A DNA stretch of 64,000 bases from Bog-793 sp963785415 (GTDB lineage Bacteria; Actinomycetota; Acidimicrobiia; Acidimicrobiales; Bog-793). Positions 12,361-24,084 of the stretch are shown piece by piece. The notes under the pieces are model-generated. The model was not told where the DNA came from and did no database searches. It saw nothing but the letters and a program-made list of their open reading frames with translations. The stretch lies in assembly GCA_963785415.1 (NCBI GenBank), contig CAWAVB010000001.1, positions 930,001 to 994,000 on the forward strand, written 5' to 3'. Numbering within the stretch: position 1 is the stretch's first letter; the number at the start of each line of letters is the position of its first letter. The position numbers and the translations under genes were made by a program.

Positions 12361-13179
12361 CTACCGATCGCCCCGGCGGGTGCGCTCCGCCGTGAAACGG
12401 GAGGTGACCGACTCGACCTCGAAGCTCTCGTCCGATTCGGGCTCGTCGGCGACCGGCACCGCGGGCACGCCGCGCGATGTCGTATTCGACAGTTCGCTCG
12501 CGTAGCCGTAGACACCCCGGGCCTGATCGCGGACGATCCTGCCGTGGTCGAGCTCGACGACCCGGCGGCGCATCAGGTTGACCATCGACACGTCGTGCGT
12601 CGCCATGACGACCGTCGTCCCGGTCCGGTTGATCCGGTCGAGCAGCTTCATGATCCCCTGGCTTGTCGCCGGGTCGAGATTCCCCGTCGGCTCGTCGGCC
12701 ATCAGGACGAGCGGCCGGTTGACGAAGGCGCGGCCGATCGCGACCCGCTGCTGCTCGCCGCCCGACAGCTCGTCCGGCAGGCGGTCCGCCTTCTCGCCGA
12801 GCCCGACGAGATCGAGGACGATCCCGACCTGGGTCTTCACGATCGACTTGTTGCGCCCGATCACCTCGAGCGCGAAGGCGACGTTCTCGAAGACGGTCTT
12901 GTTCGGCAGCAGGCGGAAGTCCTGGAAGACGCAGCCGAGATTGCGCCGCAGGTACGGGACCTGCCAGGGCGACAGCTCGCCGATCTCGCGCCCGGCGACC
13001 CAGATCTTGCCCGTGTCCGGCATCTCCTCGCGGAGCAGCAGCCGGAGGAACGTCGTCTTGCCCGATCCCGAGGACCCGACGAGGAACACGAACTCGCCCT
13101 TGTCGATGTCGAGCGAGATGTCCCGGAGTGCGGTGACGTCTCCCTTGTACGTCTTCGTGACGTCTTCGAAACGGATCAT
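12361..13179 (-). CDS. ftsE: Cell division ATP-binding protein FtsE
   Basis: FtsE is the ATPase partner of FtsX. From ATG 13179 (preceded by GAGGAAGAGG) the protein has 272 residues: MIRFEDVTKTYKG, Walker A GSSGSGKTT, Q-loop VFQDFRLLP, signature LSGGEQQR, Walker B LMADEPTGNLD and the H-loop ATHD. A C-terminal extension of about 45 residues beyond the usual 225, acidic and probably disordered, is common in actinobacterial FtsE. The open frame extends further upstream but without family similarity. It forms an operon with ftsX, 7 bases downstream. Confidence 0.94.
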   Translation of the reverse strand: MIRFEDVTKTYKGDVTALRDISLDIDKGEFVFLVGSSGSGKTTFLRLLLREEMPDTGKIWVAGREIGELSPWQVPYLRRNLGCVFQDFRLLPNKTVFENVAFALEVIGRNKSIVKTQVGIVLDLVGLGEKADRLPDELSGGEQQRVAIGRAFVNRPLVLMADEPTGNLDPATSQGIMKLLDRINRTGTTVVMATHDVSMVNLMRRRVVELDHGRIVRDQARGVYGYASELSNTTSRGVPAVPVADEPESDESFEVESVTSRFTAERTRRGDR

Positions 13180-13395
13180 CAGCCTCTTCCTCGTGGTTGC
13201 TGCCGATGCCGGGCCGTGCGGCTCGTCCGTCGACGACCGCACGGAGCCGTCAGTCTTGCCATCTCGCGGATGCTCGTCCTATCCACCCGTCGGGCGCGCC
13301 AGAGGATCTCTCGCACCAGGTAGGGCCGCGCCACAGGCGCGTTTCACCCTACCAGTCGACCCGTGACGGACCCGTGAAACAACACGTCAGATCCC

Positions 13396-14556
13396 TTACG
13401 CGGTGGTGCCCCGGCGCCACCGCAGGCAGGCGAGCATGAAGGCGTCGAGGTCACCGTCGAGCACCGCCTCGACGTTCCCGGTCTCGTGCTCGGTGCGCAG
13501 GTCCTTCACGAGCTGGTAAGGCGCCAGCACGTAGGAGCGGATCTGGTTGCCCCACTCGATCTCGGTCTGCGGCCCGGCGAGCTGGGCGAGCTCCCGGCGG
13601 CGCTCCTCGCGCTGGCGCGCGGCGATCTTGGCGGCGAGGATCTGCATCGCCTTCGCCTTGTTCTGGTGCTGGCTCCGCTCGTTCTGCACGGCGACGACGA
13701 TCCCCGTCGGCAGGTGGGTGAGCCGCACCGCCGAGTCGGTGACGTTGACATGCTGACCACCGGCCCCCGACGAGCGGTACGTGTCGACGCGCAGCTCCTT
13801 CTCGTCGATCTCGACCTCGCCCGTCAGGTCGTCGAGGAACGGCGTCACCTCGAGCGACGCGAAGCTCGTGTGGCGCCGGTGCTGGGAGTCGAAAGGCGAC
13901 ATCCGCACGAGGCGGTGCACCCCGCGTTCCCCGTTCAGCATCCCGTAGGCGTGACGCCCGCGCACGAGGAACGTCGCCGACAGGATCCCCGCCTCCTGGC
14001 CGGGCGTCACCTCCTCGAGCTCGAACGCGAAGTTCCTCCGCTCCGCCCAGCGCAGGTACATCCGGAGCATCATCTCCGCCCAGTCCTGGGCGTCCGTGCC
14101 GCCGGCGCCGGCGTGGATCTCGCAGACCGCGTCGCGGTCGTCGTGCTCGCCGGCGAACAGGCTGTGCAGCTCGAGCTCGTCGAGGGCGCGGCCGAGCGCG
14201 GCGACCGACCCGGCGAGGTCGCCCTCGACCGAGACGAGGGCTTCGGGGCCCTCGGCCTCGGCGATCTCGTAGAGGGCGGAGGCGTCGTCCAGCTGCGCCG
14301 TCAGGCCCTGGAGCATTTCGACGTCGGCACGCACCCGCCCGTACGCCGTCGTCACGGCCCGGGCGTGCTCGGGGTCGGCCCAGAGATCGGGGGCCTCGAT
14401 CTCCGGCTCGAGCCGCGCCACCTCGGCGACGAGCTCGTCGAGCCGCAGGTACTTGCGCGCCGCGTCGAGACGGACCCGGAGCGCCGCGAGGTCCTCGGCG
14501 ATCGTGCCCGGTTCGGTCCCCGCCGGGCGGGGCGCGGCCTCGTCAGCGGGCGCCAT
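13396..14556 (-). CDS. prfB: Peptide chain release factor 2
   Basis: RF2 terminates translation at UGA and UAA codons. The product from ATG 14556 has 386 residues. It carries the stop-codon-reading tripeptide region SPFDSQHRRHTSF and the peptidyl-hydrolysis motif GAGGQHVN. The gene reads as one frame: the autoregulatory UGA frameshift of enterobacterial prfB is absent, as in many actinobacteria. The start lies 5 bases after the secA stop, so the pair is likely co-transcribed. An upstream in-frame extension would overlap secA and has no RF2 similarity. Confidence 0.94.
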   Translation of the reverse strand: MAPADEAAPRPAGTEPGTIAEDLAALRVRLDAARKYLRLDELVAEVARLEPEIEAPDLWADPEHARAVTTAYGRVRADVEMLQGLTAQLDDASALYEIAEAEGPEALVSVEGDLAGSVAALGRALDELELHSLFAGEHDDRDAVCEIHAGAGGTDAQDWAEMMLRMYLRWAERRNFAFELEEVTPGQEAGILSATFLVRGRHAYGMLNGERGVHRLVRMSPFDSQHRRHTSFASLEVTPFLDDLTGEVEIDEKELRVDTYRSSGAGGQHVNVTDSAVRLTHLPTGIVVAVQNERSQHQNKAKAMQILAAKIAARQREERRRELAQLAGPQTEIEWGNQIRSYVLAPYQLVKDLRTEHETGNVEAVLDGDLDAFMLACLRWRRGTTA

Positions 14557-14561
14557 CGCGA

Positions 14562-17297
<2,736 letters not shown>

Positions 17298-17389
17298 GGC
17301 AGGGCAGTCTACGTCCGGGTCCGCGCGCTTCCCGCCCGTCGAGAACCTGCACGAACACGGTTGCGGGGTCGCAACGGCCCTCTTCGCGC

Positions 17390-18868
17390 CTAGCTCGCCG
17401 CCACCGGGATCGACGTCCGGCGGTGTGACGACGCCTCCGGGCCCTCGCGCGATTCGAGGTCGCCGGCGAGGTGGTGCGGGCCGGCCGAGGTGATGCGGAC
17501 CGTCGCGTAGGAGCCACGCGCCATCGGCTCGGCCCCCGGGTCGAAGTGGACGAGCTTGCCCTGGCGGGTCCTCCCGGCGAGGACCCGGGGATCCTTGCGT
17601 GAGGGACCCTCGACGACGACCTCCTCGACACGCCCCAAGCGGGCCCGGTTGCGTTGCAGCGCCGAACGGTCGACGACCGCCTTCAGCCGGGCGAACCGCT
17701 CGGCGATGACGTCCGGGGCGACGAAATCCTCGACCATCTCGGCGGCGCGCGTGCCCGATCTCGGGGAGAAGATGAACGTGAAGGCGCCGTCGTAGCCGGC
17801 CTCGGCGACGACGGCGAGCGTCTCGTCGAACTCGTCGTCGGTCTCGCCGGGAAAGCCGACGATGACGTCGGTCGTCACAGCGAGGTCGGGGATCGCGGCA
17901 CGGGCCCGGGCGAGCCGGTCGAGGTAGCGCCGCACGGTGTAGCCGCGGCGCATCGCCGCGAGCACCCGGTCGCTCCCGGACTGCAGCGGGAGGTGGAGCT
18001 GCTCGCAGACGGCCTTAGTCCCGGCCATCGCCTCGATCGTCTCCGGGCGGAGGTCCTTGGGATGCGGGCTCGTGAACCGGACCCGGCGGATCCCCTCGAC
18101 GGACCCGACCGCGCGCAACAAGTCGGCGAAAAGCGGCCGCGGGCCGCGCCTCGCCTCGTCGACCCACGCCGCCCCGGCGAGGCGCACCTCGTCACCGCGC
18201 GATTCCGGCGCCTCTCTCAGCCGGAGGGCGAGGTCACGTCCGTAGGAGTTCACGTTCTGGCCGAGGAGGGTCACCTCGGTCGTGCCGCGCACCGCGAGCG
18301 CGCGCACCTCGTCGACGAGCTCGCCGAACGGGCGGCTCTGTTCGGGGCCGCGCACCGAGGGGACGACGCAGAAGGCGCAGGAGTTGTCGCAGCCGATCTG
18401 GATCGTGACCCACGCCGCGTACGGCAGGTCGGGGCGGACGAGCTGCGCCGGGGGGAAGGCGTCGGCGTCGTCGGCAGGCGCCTCGAGGATCTCGATCACC
18501 GGATGGCCGGCCGATCGCGCCTCGTTGAGCAGCTCGGCCACCCGGCCGACGTTGTGGGTACCGAAGACGGCCGCGACGTGGGGCGCCCGGGTGAGAATCC
18601 CCTCGCGCTCCTTTTGCGCGAGACACCCCCCGACCGCGATCTGCAGGCCGGGCCTGCGCTCGGCGAGCGACTTCAGCTGACCGAGGTGCCCGTAGAGCTT
18701 CGTGTCGGCGTTCTCCCTAATACAGCAGGTGTTCAGGACGACAACGTCCGCTTGTTCTGGGTCGTCGGTCCGCTCGAGGCCGTCGGCGACGAGCTCGGCG
18801 GCAATGCGCTCGGAGTCGTGCTCGTTCATCTGACAGCCGAACGTGCGGACGAAGAACTTGCGGACCAC
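17390..18868 (-). CDS. miaB: tRNA-2-methylthio-N6-dimethylallyladenosine synthase MiaB
   Basis: MiaB is a radical-SAM methylthiotransferase that modifies A37 of tRNAs reading UNN codons. The 492-residue product has the auxiliary-cluster cysteines C12 (TFGCQMNEHD), C48 (NTCC) and C82 (GGCLAQKE), and the radical-SAM motif CDNSCAFC with C160, C164 and C167. A TRAM-like C-terminal region follows (about 395-470). A 20-residue Ser/Arg-rich tail is extra. An insert of about 30 residues after YGRDLALRL is larger than in E. coli. The 5' end overlaps the long reading frame of the divergent nfo gene, but the preferred nfo start leaves a 40-base gap. Confidence 0.94.
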   Translation of the reverse strand: MVRKFFVRTFGCQMNEHDSERIAAELVADGLERTDDPEQADVVVLNTCCIRENADTKLYGHLGQLKSLAERRPGLQIAVGGCLAQKEREGILTRAPHVAAVFGTHNVGRVAELLNEARSAGHPVIEILEAPADDADAFPPAQLVRPDLPYAAWVTIQIGCDNSCAFCVVPSVRGPEQSRPFGELVDEVRALAVRGTTEVTLLGQNVNSYGRDLALRLREAPESRGDEVRLAGAAWVDEARRGPRPLFADLLRAVGSVEGIRRVRFTSPHPKDLRPETIEAMAGTKAVCEQLHLPLQSGSDRVLAAMRRGYTVRRYLDRLARARAAIPDLAVTTDVIVGFPGETDDEFDETLAVVAEAGYDGAFTFIFSPRSGTRAAEMVEDFVAPDVIAERFARLKAVVDRSALQRNRARLGRVEEVVVEGPSRKDPRVLAGRTRQGKLVHFDPGAEPMARGSYATVRITSAGPHHLAGDLESREGPEASSHRRTSIPVAAS

Positions 18869-18908
18869 ACCGCAAGGCTACGCGAGCGCGATCCGTTACC
18901 GTCTTTCC

Positions 18909-19808
18909 GTGCTCATCGGCGCCCACGTCAGCTCGTCCGGCGGCCTTACCAAGGCGCTCGAGCGCGGGCACGAACTCGGGGCCGACGTCATCCAGATCTT
19001 CACGCAGAGCCCGCGGATGTGGCGCAGCCCGTCGCACACTCCCGCCGAGCTCGAGGCGTACCGCGTCGCGCAGCAATCCGACCCGTCCGTCCGGGCGACG
19101 TTTTGCCACGCGACCTACCTCATCAACCTGGCGTCGCCCGATGACGCACTCGCCGAGCGGTCGCGGGCCTGTCTCGTCGCGAACCTCGTCGCCGCGTCGG
19201 CCCTCGGCGCCGCCGGGGTGATCGTCCACGTCGGCAGCCACCTGGGCGGCGGGTTCGAGCAGGCGGTCGACGCCGTCTCGGCGCGTCTCAACTCGGCACT
19301 CGACGAGGCGGCGGAGACCCTCGGCGTGCCGCCGTGTCCGCTGTTGATCGAGAACGCGGCCGGGGCGGGCGGCACGGTCGGGCGGACCTTCGACGAGATC
19401 GCCGCCCTCATCGCGGCAACGGGAGACGACCACAGACTCGGGATGTGCCTCGACACGCAACACCTGTTTGCCTCGGGCGTCCCGTACCGGGACGCCACGG
19501 AGGCGGACGCCGTCGTCGTCGCGCTCGACCGCGCGATCGGGCGGGGACGGCTCGCCTGCATCCACCTCAACGATTCGAAGGTGCCACTCGGGGCGAATCG
19601 CGACCGGCACGAGAACCTCGGAGACGGCGAGATCGGCGCCGAGGCGCTCGGTTGGCTCGTCAGCCATCCCGAACTCGGAGGCGTGCCGGCCGTACTGGAG
19701 GTCCCGGGAGCGGGTGACGGTCCGCGGGCCGAAGACGTGACCACGGCACGATCGATCCTCGCCGCTGGCAACGCGCGCAGGACGGCCGAAGGACGGTTGG
19801 TTCGCTAA
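18909..19808 (+). CDS. nfo: Deoxyribonuclease IV / endonuclease IV (AP endonuclease)
   Basis: This metal-dependent TIM-barrel enzyme incises abasic DNA sites. From GTG 18909 the product has 299 residues. Metal-binding and active-site blocks are in family order: IGAHVSSSGG, FCHATYLINL, VIVHVGSH, LIENAAGAGG, LGMCLDTQHLFASG, CIHLNDSK and DRHENLGDG. I chose GTG 18909 because it yields the canonical VLIGAHVS start and avoids overlap with the divergent miaB. Together with xthA it gives this organism two unrelated AP endonucleases. Confidence 0.92.
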   Translation: MLIGAHVSSSGGLTKALERGHELGADVIQIFTQSPRMWRSPSHTPAELEAYRVAQQSDPSVRATFCHATYLINLASPDDALAERSRACLVANLVAASALGAAGVIVHVGSHLGGGFEQAVDAVSARLNSALDEAAETLGVPPCPLLIENAAGAGGTVGRTFDEIAALIAATGDDHRLGMCLDTQHLFASGVPYRDATEADAVVVALDRAIGRGRLACIHLNDSKVPLGANRDRHENLGDGEIGAEALGWLVSHPELGGVPAVLEVPGAGDGPRAEDVTTARSILAAGNARRTAEGRLVR

Positions 19809-19846
19809 AGGTTGCATCGCGGGCACCCGCGGGGCACGATCTCGAT

Positions 19847-20455
19847 GTGACCGAACCCCTCGGTGTCCATCACGCGCAGATCGGTTCTCAGAAACTGGAG
19901 CTGCCGCTCATGGCCGTCTCCGACGAAATCGCGATCGCCTTGTTGATCACCGTCGACCAGGGGGTGCGCTTCGCGGAGCGGGCCGGACGCGAGCTCGCCG
20001 ACCAACTCAAACCGCTCGGTGTCCAGGTCGTCGCCTCGGTCGCGACGATGGGCATACCGGTCGCCATCGAGGTGTCCCGCTCGCTCGGCATCGACGATTA
20101 CTTGGTGCTCCAGAAGACGCCGAAGATCCATCTCGTCGACGCGCTCGCCGAACCGGTCCGGTCGATCACGACCGGCGGCACCCAGCAACTCCTTTTCGAC
20201 CGGAACCGTCTCGACGCCGCCGCCGGCCGGAACGTCGCGCTCGTCGACGACGTCATCTCGACGGGTGCGTCCGTCCACGCCGCGCTGGCACTGCTCCGGC
20301 GCGCCGGGGCGAACCCCATCGCGGTCGGCGTCCTCGCGACCGAGGGCACGGCGTGGCGCGAGAACCTCGGGCCCGACGCGGACCTCGTCCGTTCCCTCGG
20401 GTCGCTGCCGCTGTTCCGACGCGGCGCCGATGGCGAGATCTCGGAGATCAACTGA
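19847..20455 (+). CDS. Phosphoribosyltransferase-family protein (adenine-PRT-like)
   Basis: This 202-residue type I phosphoribosyltransferase has the PRPP-binding motif VALVDDVISTGAS near residue 135 and an upstream hydrophobic core VVASVATMGIPVAIEVSR. Length and motif order are like adenine or xanthine phosphoribosyltransferases, which convert a free base plus PRPP to a nucleotide. The base specificity cannot be read from the sequence. The start is GTG 19847; an ATG two bases upstream is out of frame and stopped at once. A long membrane-protein gene follows 17 bases after the stop. Confidence 0.75.
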   Translation: MTEPLGVHHAQIGSQKLELPLMAVSDEIAIALLITVDQGVRFAERAGRELADQLKPLGVQVVASVATMGIPVAIEVSRSLGIDDYLVLQKTPKIHLVDALAEPVRSITTGGTQQLLFDRNRLDAAAGRNVALVDDVISTGASVHAALALLRRAGANPIAVGVLATEGTAWRENLGPDADLVRSLGSLPLFRRGADGEISEIN

Positions 20456-20472
20456 CGGACGCAGCTGATCCG

Positions 20473-22740
20473 GTGACGGGGCCGGATCTGCCTCGACTGT
20501 CCCGCCGGTCGAGGGTCCGGCCGCGACGTCACCGGGAGTTCGCCGGAGGCGACGATCCAGTCGACGGCCGCGGCGCATGGTTCGGGCGTCTCGGGCCGGC
20601 TCTCCTCGTCCTCGCCCCGATGGTGTTCAGCGCCGTCGAGCTGCGGGCAGAGCTCACCTACGTGCCGCACCTCAACGATTCCGCCGTCCACGCGGAGATG
20701 GTGCGCTACGCCGTCGCCCAGTTTAGGGCCGGCCATTTCCCGCTCGACGGGTGGTTCCCGTACCTCGGGCTCGGGTCCCCGCTCCTTCTCCATTACCAGA
20801 GCCTCGGCGTGATGCTGACCGGGCTGATCGGGCTCGGCATCGGGGCGAACCAGGCCTTCAGCCTCACGCTCTACCTGTTGCTCGTCACGTGGCCGATCAG
20901 CGTCTACTGCGCGGGGCGGCTCTTCGGCTGGTCGCGCTGGGAGTCGGCGTTCGCCGCGCTCGCCGCGCCCTTCGTCGTCAGCGCCACCGGGGTCGGGTAC
21001 GAGCAGGGCGCCTATCTCTGGAGCGGATTCGGGATCTGGACCCAGGAGTGGGGCATGTGGACGTTGCCGCTCGCCTGGGGCTTCTCCTGGCAGGCCGTGA
21101 ACGAGGGCCGCCGTTACCTGCCGGCGGCCCTTTTCATCGCCTTGACCGCGGCGTTCCATTTCGAGACGGGCTACCTCGCTTTCATCCCGCTCGTTCTCTG
21201 GCTCGTCGTCCGGCCCTCGCGGTTCCTCGAACGGGCGCGCCGGGCCGTCATCGTCGGCGTCGGCGGGTTCCTCATCGCGGCGTGGTCGATCGTCCCGCTC
21301 ATCGTCTACCGCGGCTGGGCATCGATCAACGAGTTCCTCCAGCACGGCCCGGACGTCCGGTCCTACGGCGCCGGACGGGTGCTGAGCTGGCTCGTCACCG
21401 GCCGGATCCTCGACAATGGCCGAATCCCGGTGATCACGATCCTCGCCGGGGTCGGACTCGTCGCCTGCGCCGTGCGATGGCGCCGCGACCCCAAATCGCG
21501 GGCGCTCGTCGCCGTGTTCGCCACGAGCCTCGTGCTTTTCATCGGAAGGGCGTCACTCGGTTTCCTCATCGACCTCCTCCCGGGGAGCCGGGACATCTTC
21601 TTCCGGCGCTTCATCATCGGCGTGCAGCTGAGCGGGGTCCTCCTCGCCGGTGTCGGCGTGGTCGCCGTCGGGAGGCTCGCCGTGGCCGCCGCACGTCGTC
21701 TGGCACGGAAGGATCTCGAGTCGTCGCTCGGCCGGGGTTGGCGTCTCGCCGCGGCCCGGGTCGTCGTCGCCGGTCTCGTCGTCGGCGCGGCGGCGCCGAT
21801 GTGGACCGAGATCGCGAGCCACGACAGCTCGGACGCAAGCCTGATCGCGACCCAACGGTCGAACTCGGCCGAGGCGGCCCAGGTGAACGAGCTCGTCGCG
21901 ACCGTGAAGCGGATGGGCGGGGGACGCGTCTACGCCGGCATGGCGTTCACCGGCTGGGGACCGAGCTTCCGCGTCGGCTACGTCCCCGTCGCCGAGTACC
22001 TGTCGAACGACGACGTCGACGCCATCGGCTTCACGAACCGCACGGCATCGCTGATGAGCGACCCGGAGGCGTACTTCGACGACCTGGATCCGGCCGACTT
22101 CGCCCTGTTCGGCGTGCGGTTCGTCATCGTGCCGGCGGGCCATGCCCCGCCGGCGGGGGCGCGCTTCGTCAAACAGGCGGGCCATTACCAGCTCTGGTTC
22201 CTCCCGCACGATGGCTACGTCCAGGTGGTCGACACCTACGGCCCGGCGCTCGTCGAGGACAAAGCGCACATGGGCGTGGACTCGGCGTCGTTCGTGCGCT
22301 CGGACCTCGCGGGCGAAGACCTCTACCCGGTCGTCGCCTTCGGGGGCCGCAAGGCCGCGGCTCCGACGCTCGAGTCGTCGATCCGGCCGAAAGGTCCGGT
22401 CGGAACCGTCGTCCACGAGTCCGACGACCTCGTCGAGGGGATGGTCACGGCGCGCGTCGTGGCAAATCGCACCTCGGTCGTCCTGTTAAAGGAGTCGTTC
22501 GATCCGGGGTGGACGGTGACGGTCGACGGCCGGCCGGAGCCGACCGAGATGATCGCCCCCGCCTACGTGGGCGTGCGGGTCGGCGCCGGCCACCACGTCG
22601 TCGTCTTCCGTTACCAGGCGTATCCCGACTATCCCGAACTCTTCGGCCTGGCGCTCGCCGCGATCCTCGCGCTCGGATTCGGGCCCTGGCTCTGGCGCCG
22701 CCGGGTGCTCGGCTCAGGAGCGACAGCTACCGACCGGTGA
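20473..22740 (+). CDS. YfhO/PTPS-related polytopic membrane protein, probable surface-glycan function
   Basis: This large membrane protein of about 755 residues from GTG 20473 has many hydrophobic helices in its first two-thirds. A C-terminal extracytoplasmic beta-rich domain ends in LLKESFDPGWTVTVDGRP and GAGHHVVVFRYQAY, the block seen in YfhO-like and 6-pyruvoyl-tetrahydropterin-synthase-related membrane proteins. A short membrane anchor follows. Such proteins are thought to act in wall-polymer or lipid glycosylation through a GT-C-like fold; the substrate is unknown. The start is uncertain: the frame is open into the upstream PRT gene, and GTG 20473 is the first plausible codon after that stop. 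The 3' end overlaps the convergent GH12-like gene by 27 bases. Confidence 0.7.
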   Translation: MTGPDLPRLSRRSRVRPRRHREFAGGDDPVDGRGAWFGRLGPALLVLAPMVFSAVELRAELTYVPHLNDSAVHAEMVRYAVAQFRAGHFPLDGWFPYLGLGSPLLLHYQSLGVMLTGLIGLGIGANQAFSLTLYLLLVTWPISVYCAGRLFGWSRWESAFAALAAPFVVSATGVGYEQGAYLWSGFGIWTQEWGMWTLPLAWGFSWQAVNEGRRYLPAALFIALTAAFHFETGYLAFIPLVLWLVVRPSRFLERARRAVIVGVGGFLIAAWSIVPLIVYRGWASINEFLQHGPDVRSYGAGRVLSWLVTGRILDNGRIPVITILAGVGLVACAVRWRRDPKSRALVAVFATSLVLFIGRASLGFLIDLLPGSRDIFFRRFIIGVQLSGVLLAGVGVVAVGRLAVAAARRLARKDLESSLGRGWRLAAARVVVAGLVVGAAAPMWTEIASHDSSDASLIATQRSNSAEAAQVNELVATVKRMGGGRVYAGMAFTGWGPSFRVGYVPVAEYLSNDDVDAIGFTNRTASLMSDPEAYFDDLDPADFALFGVRFVIVPAGHAPPAGARFVKQAGHYQLWFLPHDGYVQVVDTYGPALVEDKAHMGVDSASFVRSDLAGEDLYPVVAFGGRKAAAPTLESSIRPKGPVGTVVHESDDLVEGMVTARVVANRTSVVLLKESFDPGWTVTVDGRPEPTEMIAPAYVGVRVGAGHHVVVFRYQAYPDYPELFGLALAAILALGFGPWLWRRRVLGSGATATDR

Positions 22741-24054
22741 CCCCAGGGACATCGACCGGAAAAGGACGCAATAGCTCGAGAGCTGCAGCTGGAATGTCAC
22801 CGGGCCCGTCGCATCCCCCGGGAGCGGAGACACCTCGTCGCCGAGCTCGATCGCGTTCAGGTAGCTCTTCGCCGACAGGTCCCGTGCCCCTTCGCCGGTC
22901 GCAATGGTGATCGCGCGGGTGAGGAACGCCCGCAATGGGATCGAGATGGTCCCATCCTCGAGGCCGGTCGGCAGGGCCTTGCCCGAGGCGCGGACGAGGA
23001 CGAACGACACGACGCTGTGATTTCCCGGGCCGTCGCAGTCGACCGAGCCGTAGACGCAAGACCAGACCTCGAACTGCGACGTTGTGGCCCGCGCCCCGAG
23101 GCCGATCGTCGGCGAGAACTCGCCCACCGGAGCATCCGTCTCGGTCGCCGGTGTGTAGCTGGAATTGACCGGGCTGTGGGCCAACCAGATCATGACCTCG
23201 AGGACGTCCGAAGGTGCGGTCAGGCACCCGGCCGCGCGCCCGGCGACCGTGCCCGGTGGATTCTCGATACCGGTGCCGCACCACGAGCTCGGAGATCCCG
23301 TCGTCGTCTTGTCGAGGTCGTTTCTCGAGATGAACATGTCGTAGGTGAGGTTGCTGTCGGTCGAGGCGTATCCCGATGTCGTGTAGCCGGTGCGCAGGAG
23401 GACATCGGGCAGCCCGCCGATCGTCGACGGCAGTTCGAAGTCCGCTGGCATCGGGCTACTCGCGACCCCCGAGTACGGCGAGTAGCCGTAGTAGATCTCC
23501 GGGTAGCCGACCGGGCCGGCGCCGCCGTTTCCCCGAGAGCTCCTCGTCACGTCGAGCCGCATCGAAAGGACCCGGTCCCGGTAACTCCACGAGACGCTCC
23601 CCTCCGCAGGTGAGCCGGACTCCCCCGTCCCCGCCGTTTGCGCGCACGCGCCGTCGGGAACCGGGGGGACGACGTTCCACAGATTCGGCTCGACGATCAC
23701 CGACCGCATTCGCACCAGGCAGTGCGCTTTCGTGCTGGGAGTGCCGAGACGGAACGTCTCACTGAACGGAGAGGCAGTGTTCGGCACGAGCACGATCGGT
23801 GCTGCGGGACCCGGTCGACGCGCCGTGCCTGCCGGGGCCCGCGCCGAACGATTCCCCGCCGATTCGACGGAGGACGTCCTTCGTTGCGCAACCGCACCTT
23901 TGGCGGATCGGCCCCTCGCGGCTGATCCGGGCACCCGTGGGCTGGCCAACGCGCGTAGGTCTGGTCCTGACGCCGCCAGCGCCGCAGAAGTAGTCAGGAC
24001 GATCGAGGCCACGATCCACCAACCACGTCCGACACGCGGCGCCATACGTTTCAC
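22714..24054 (-). CDS. Secreted GH12-like glycoside hydrolase
   Basis: This 446-residue exported protein has a signal-peptide-like start (residues 1-28, WWIVASIVLTTSAALAASG), then a low-complexity Arg/Ala/Pro region to about 85, then a beta-rich domain. The features match GH12 endoglucanases or xyloglucanases: GYPEIYYGYSPYSG, the nucleophile motif EVMIWLA (Glu about 280), FEVWSCVYG, and a late NAIELGDEV carrying the likely acid/base Glu. GH12 cleaves beta-1,4-glucans with retention. The call is from motif order only. It converges on the YfhO-like gene, with a 27-base overlap, and is followed upstream by another surface-related gene on the same strand. Confidence 0.62.
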   Translation of the reverse strand: MKRMAPRVGRGWWIVASIVLTTSAALAASGPDLRALASPRVPGSAARGRSAKGAVAQRRTSSVESAGNRSARAPAGTARRPGPAAPIVLVPNTASPFSETFRLGTPSTKAHCLVRMRSVIVEPNLWNVVPPVPDGACAQTAGTGESGSPAEGSVSWSYRDRVLSMRLDVTRSSRGNGGAGPVGYPEIYYGYSPYSGVASSPMPADFELPSTIGGLPDVLLRTGYTTSGYASTDSNLTYDMFISRNDLDKTTTGSPSSWCGTGIENPPGTVAGRAAGCLTAPSDVLEVMIWLAHSPVNSSYTPATETDAPVGEFSPTIGLGARATTSQFEVWSCVYGSVDCDGPGNHSVVSFVLVRASGKALPTGLEDGTISIPLRAFLTRAITIATGEGARDLSAKSYLNAIELGDEVSPLPGDATGPVTFQLQLSSYCVLFRSMSLGSPVGSCRS

Positions 24055-24084
24055 CTAACCGGAACTCGGCGACGTCCCATCCAC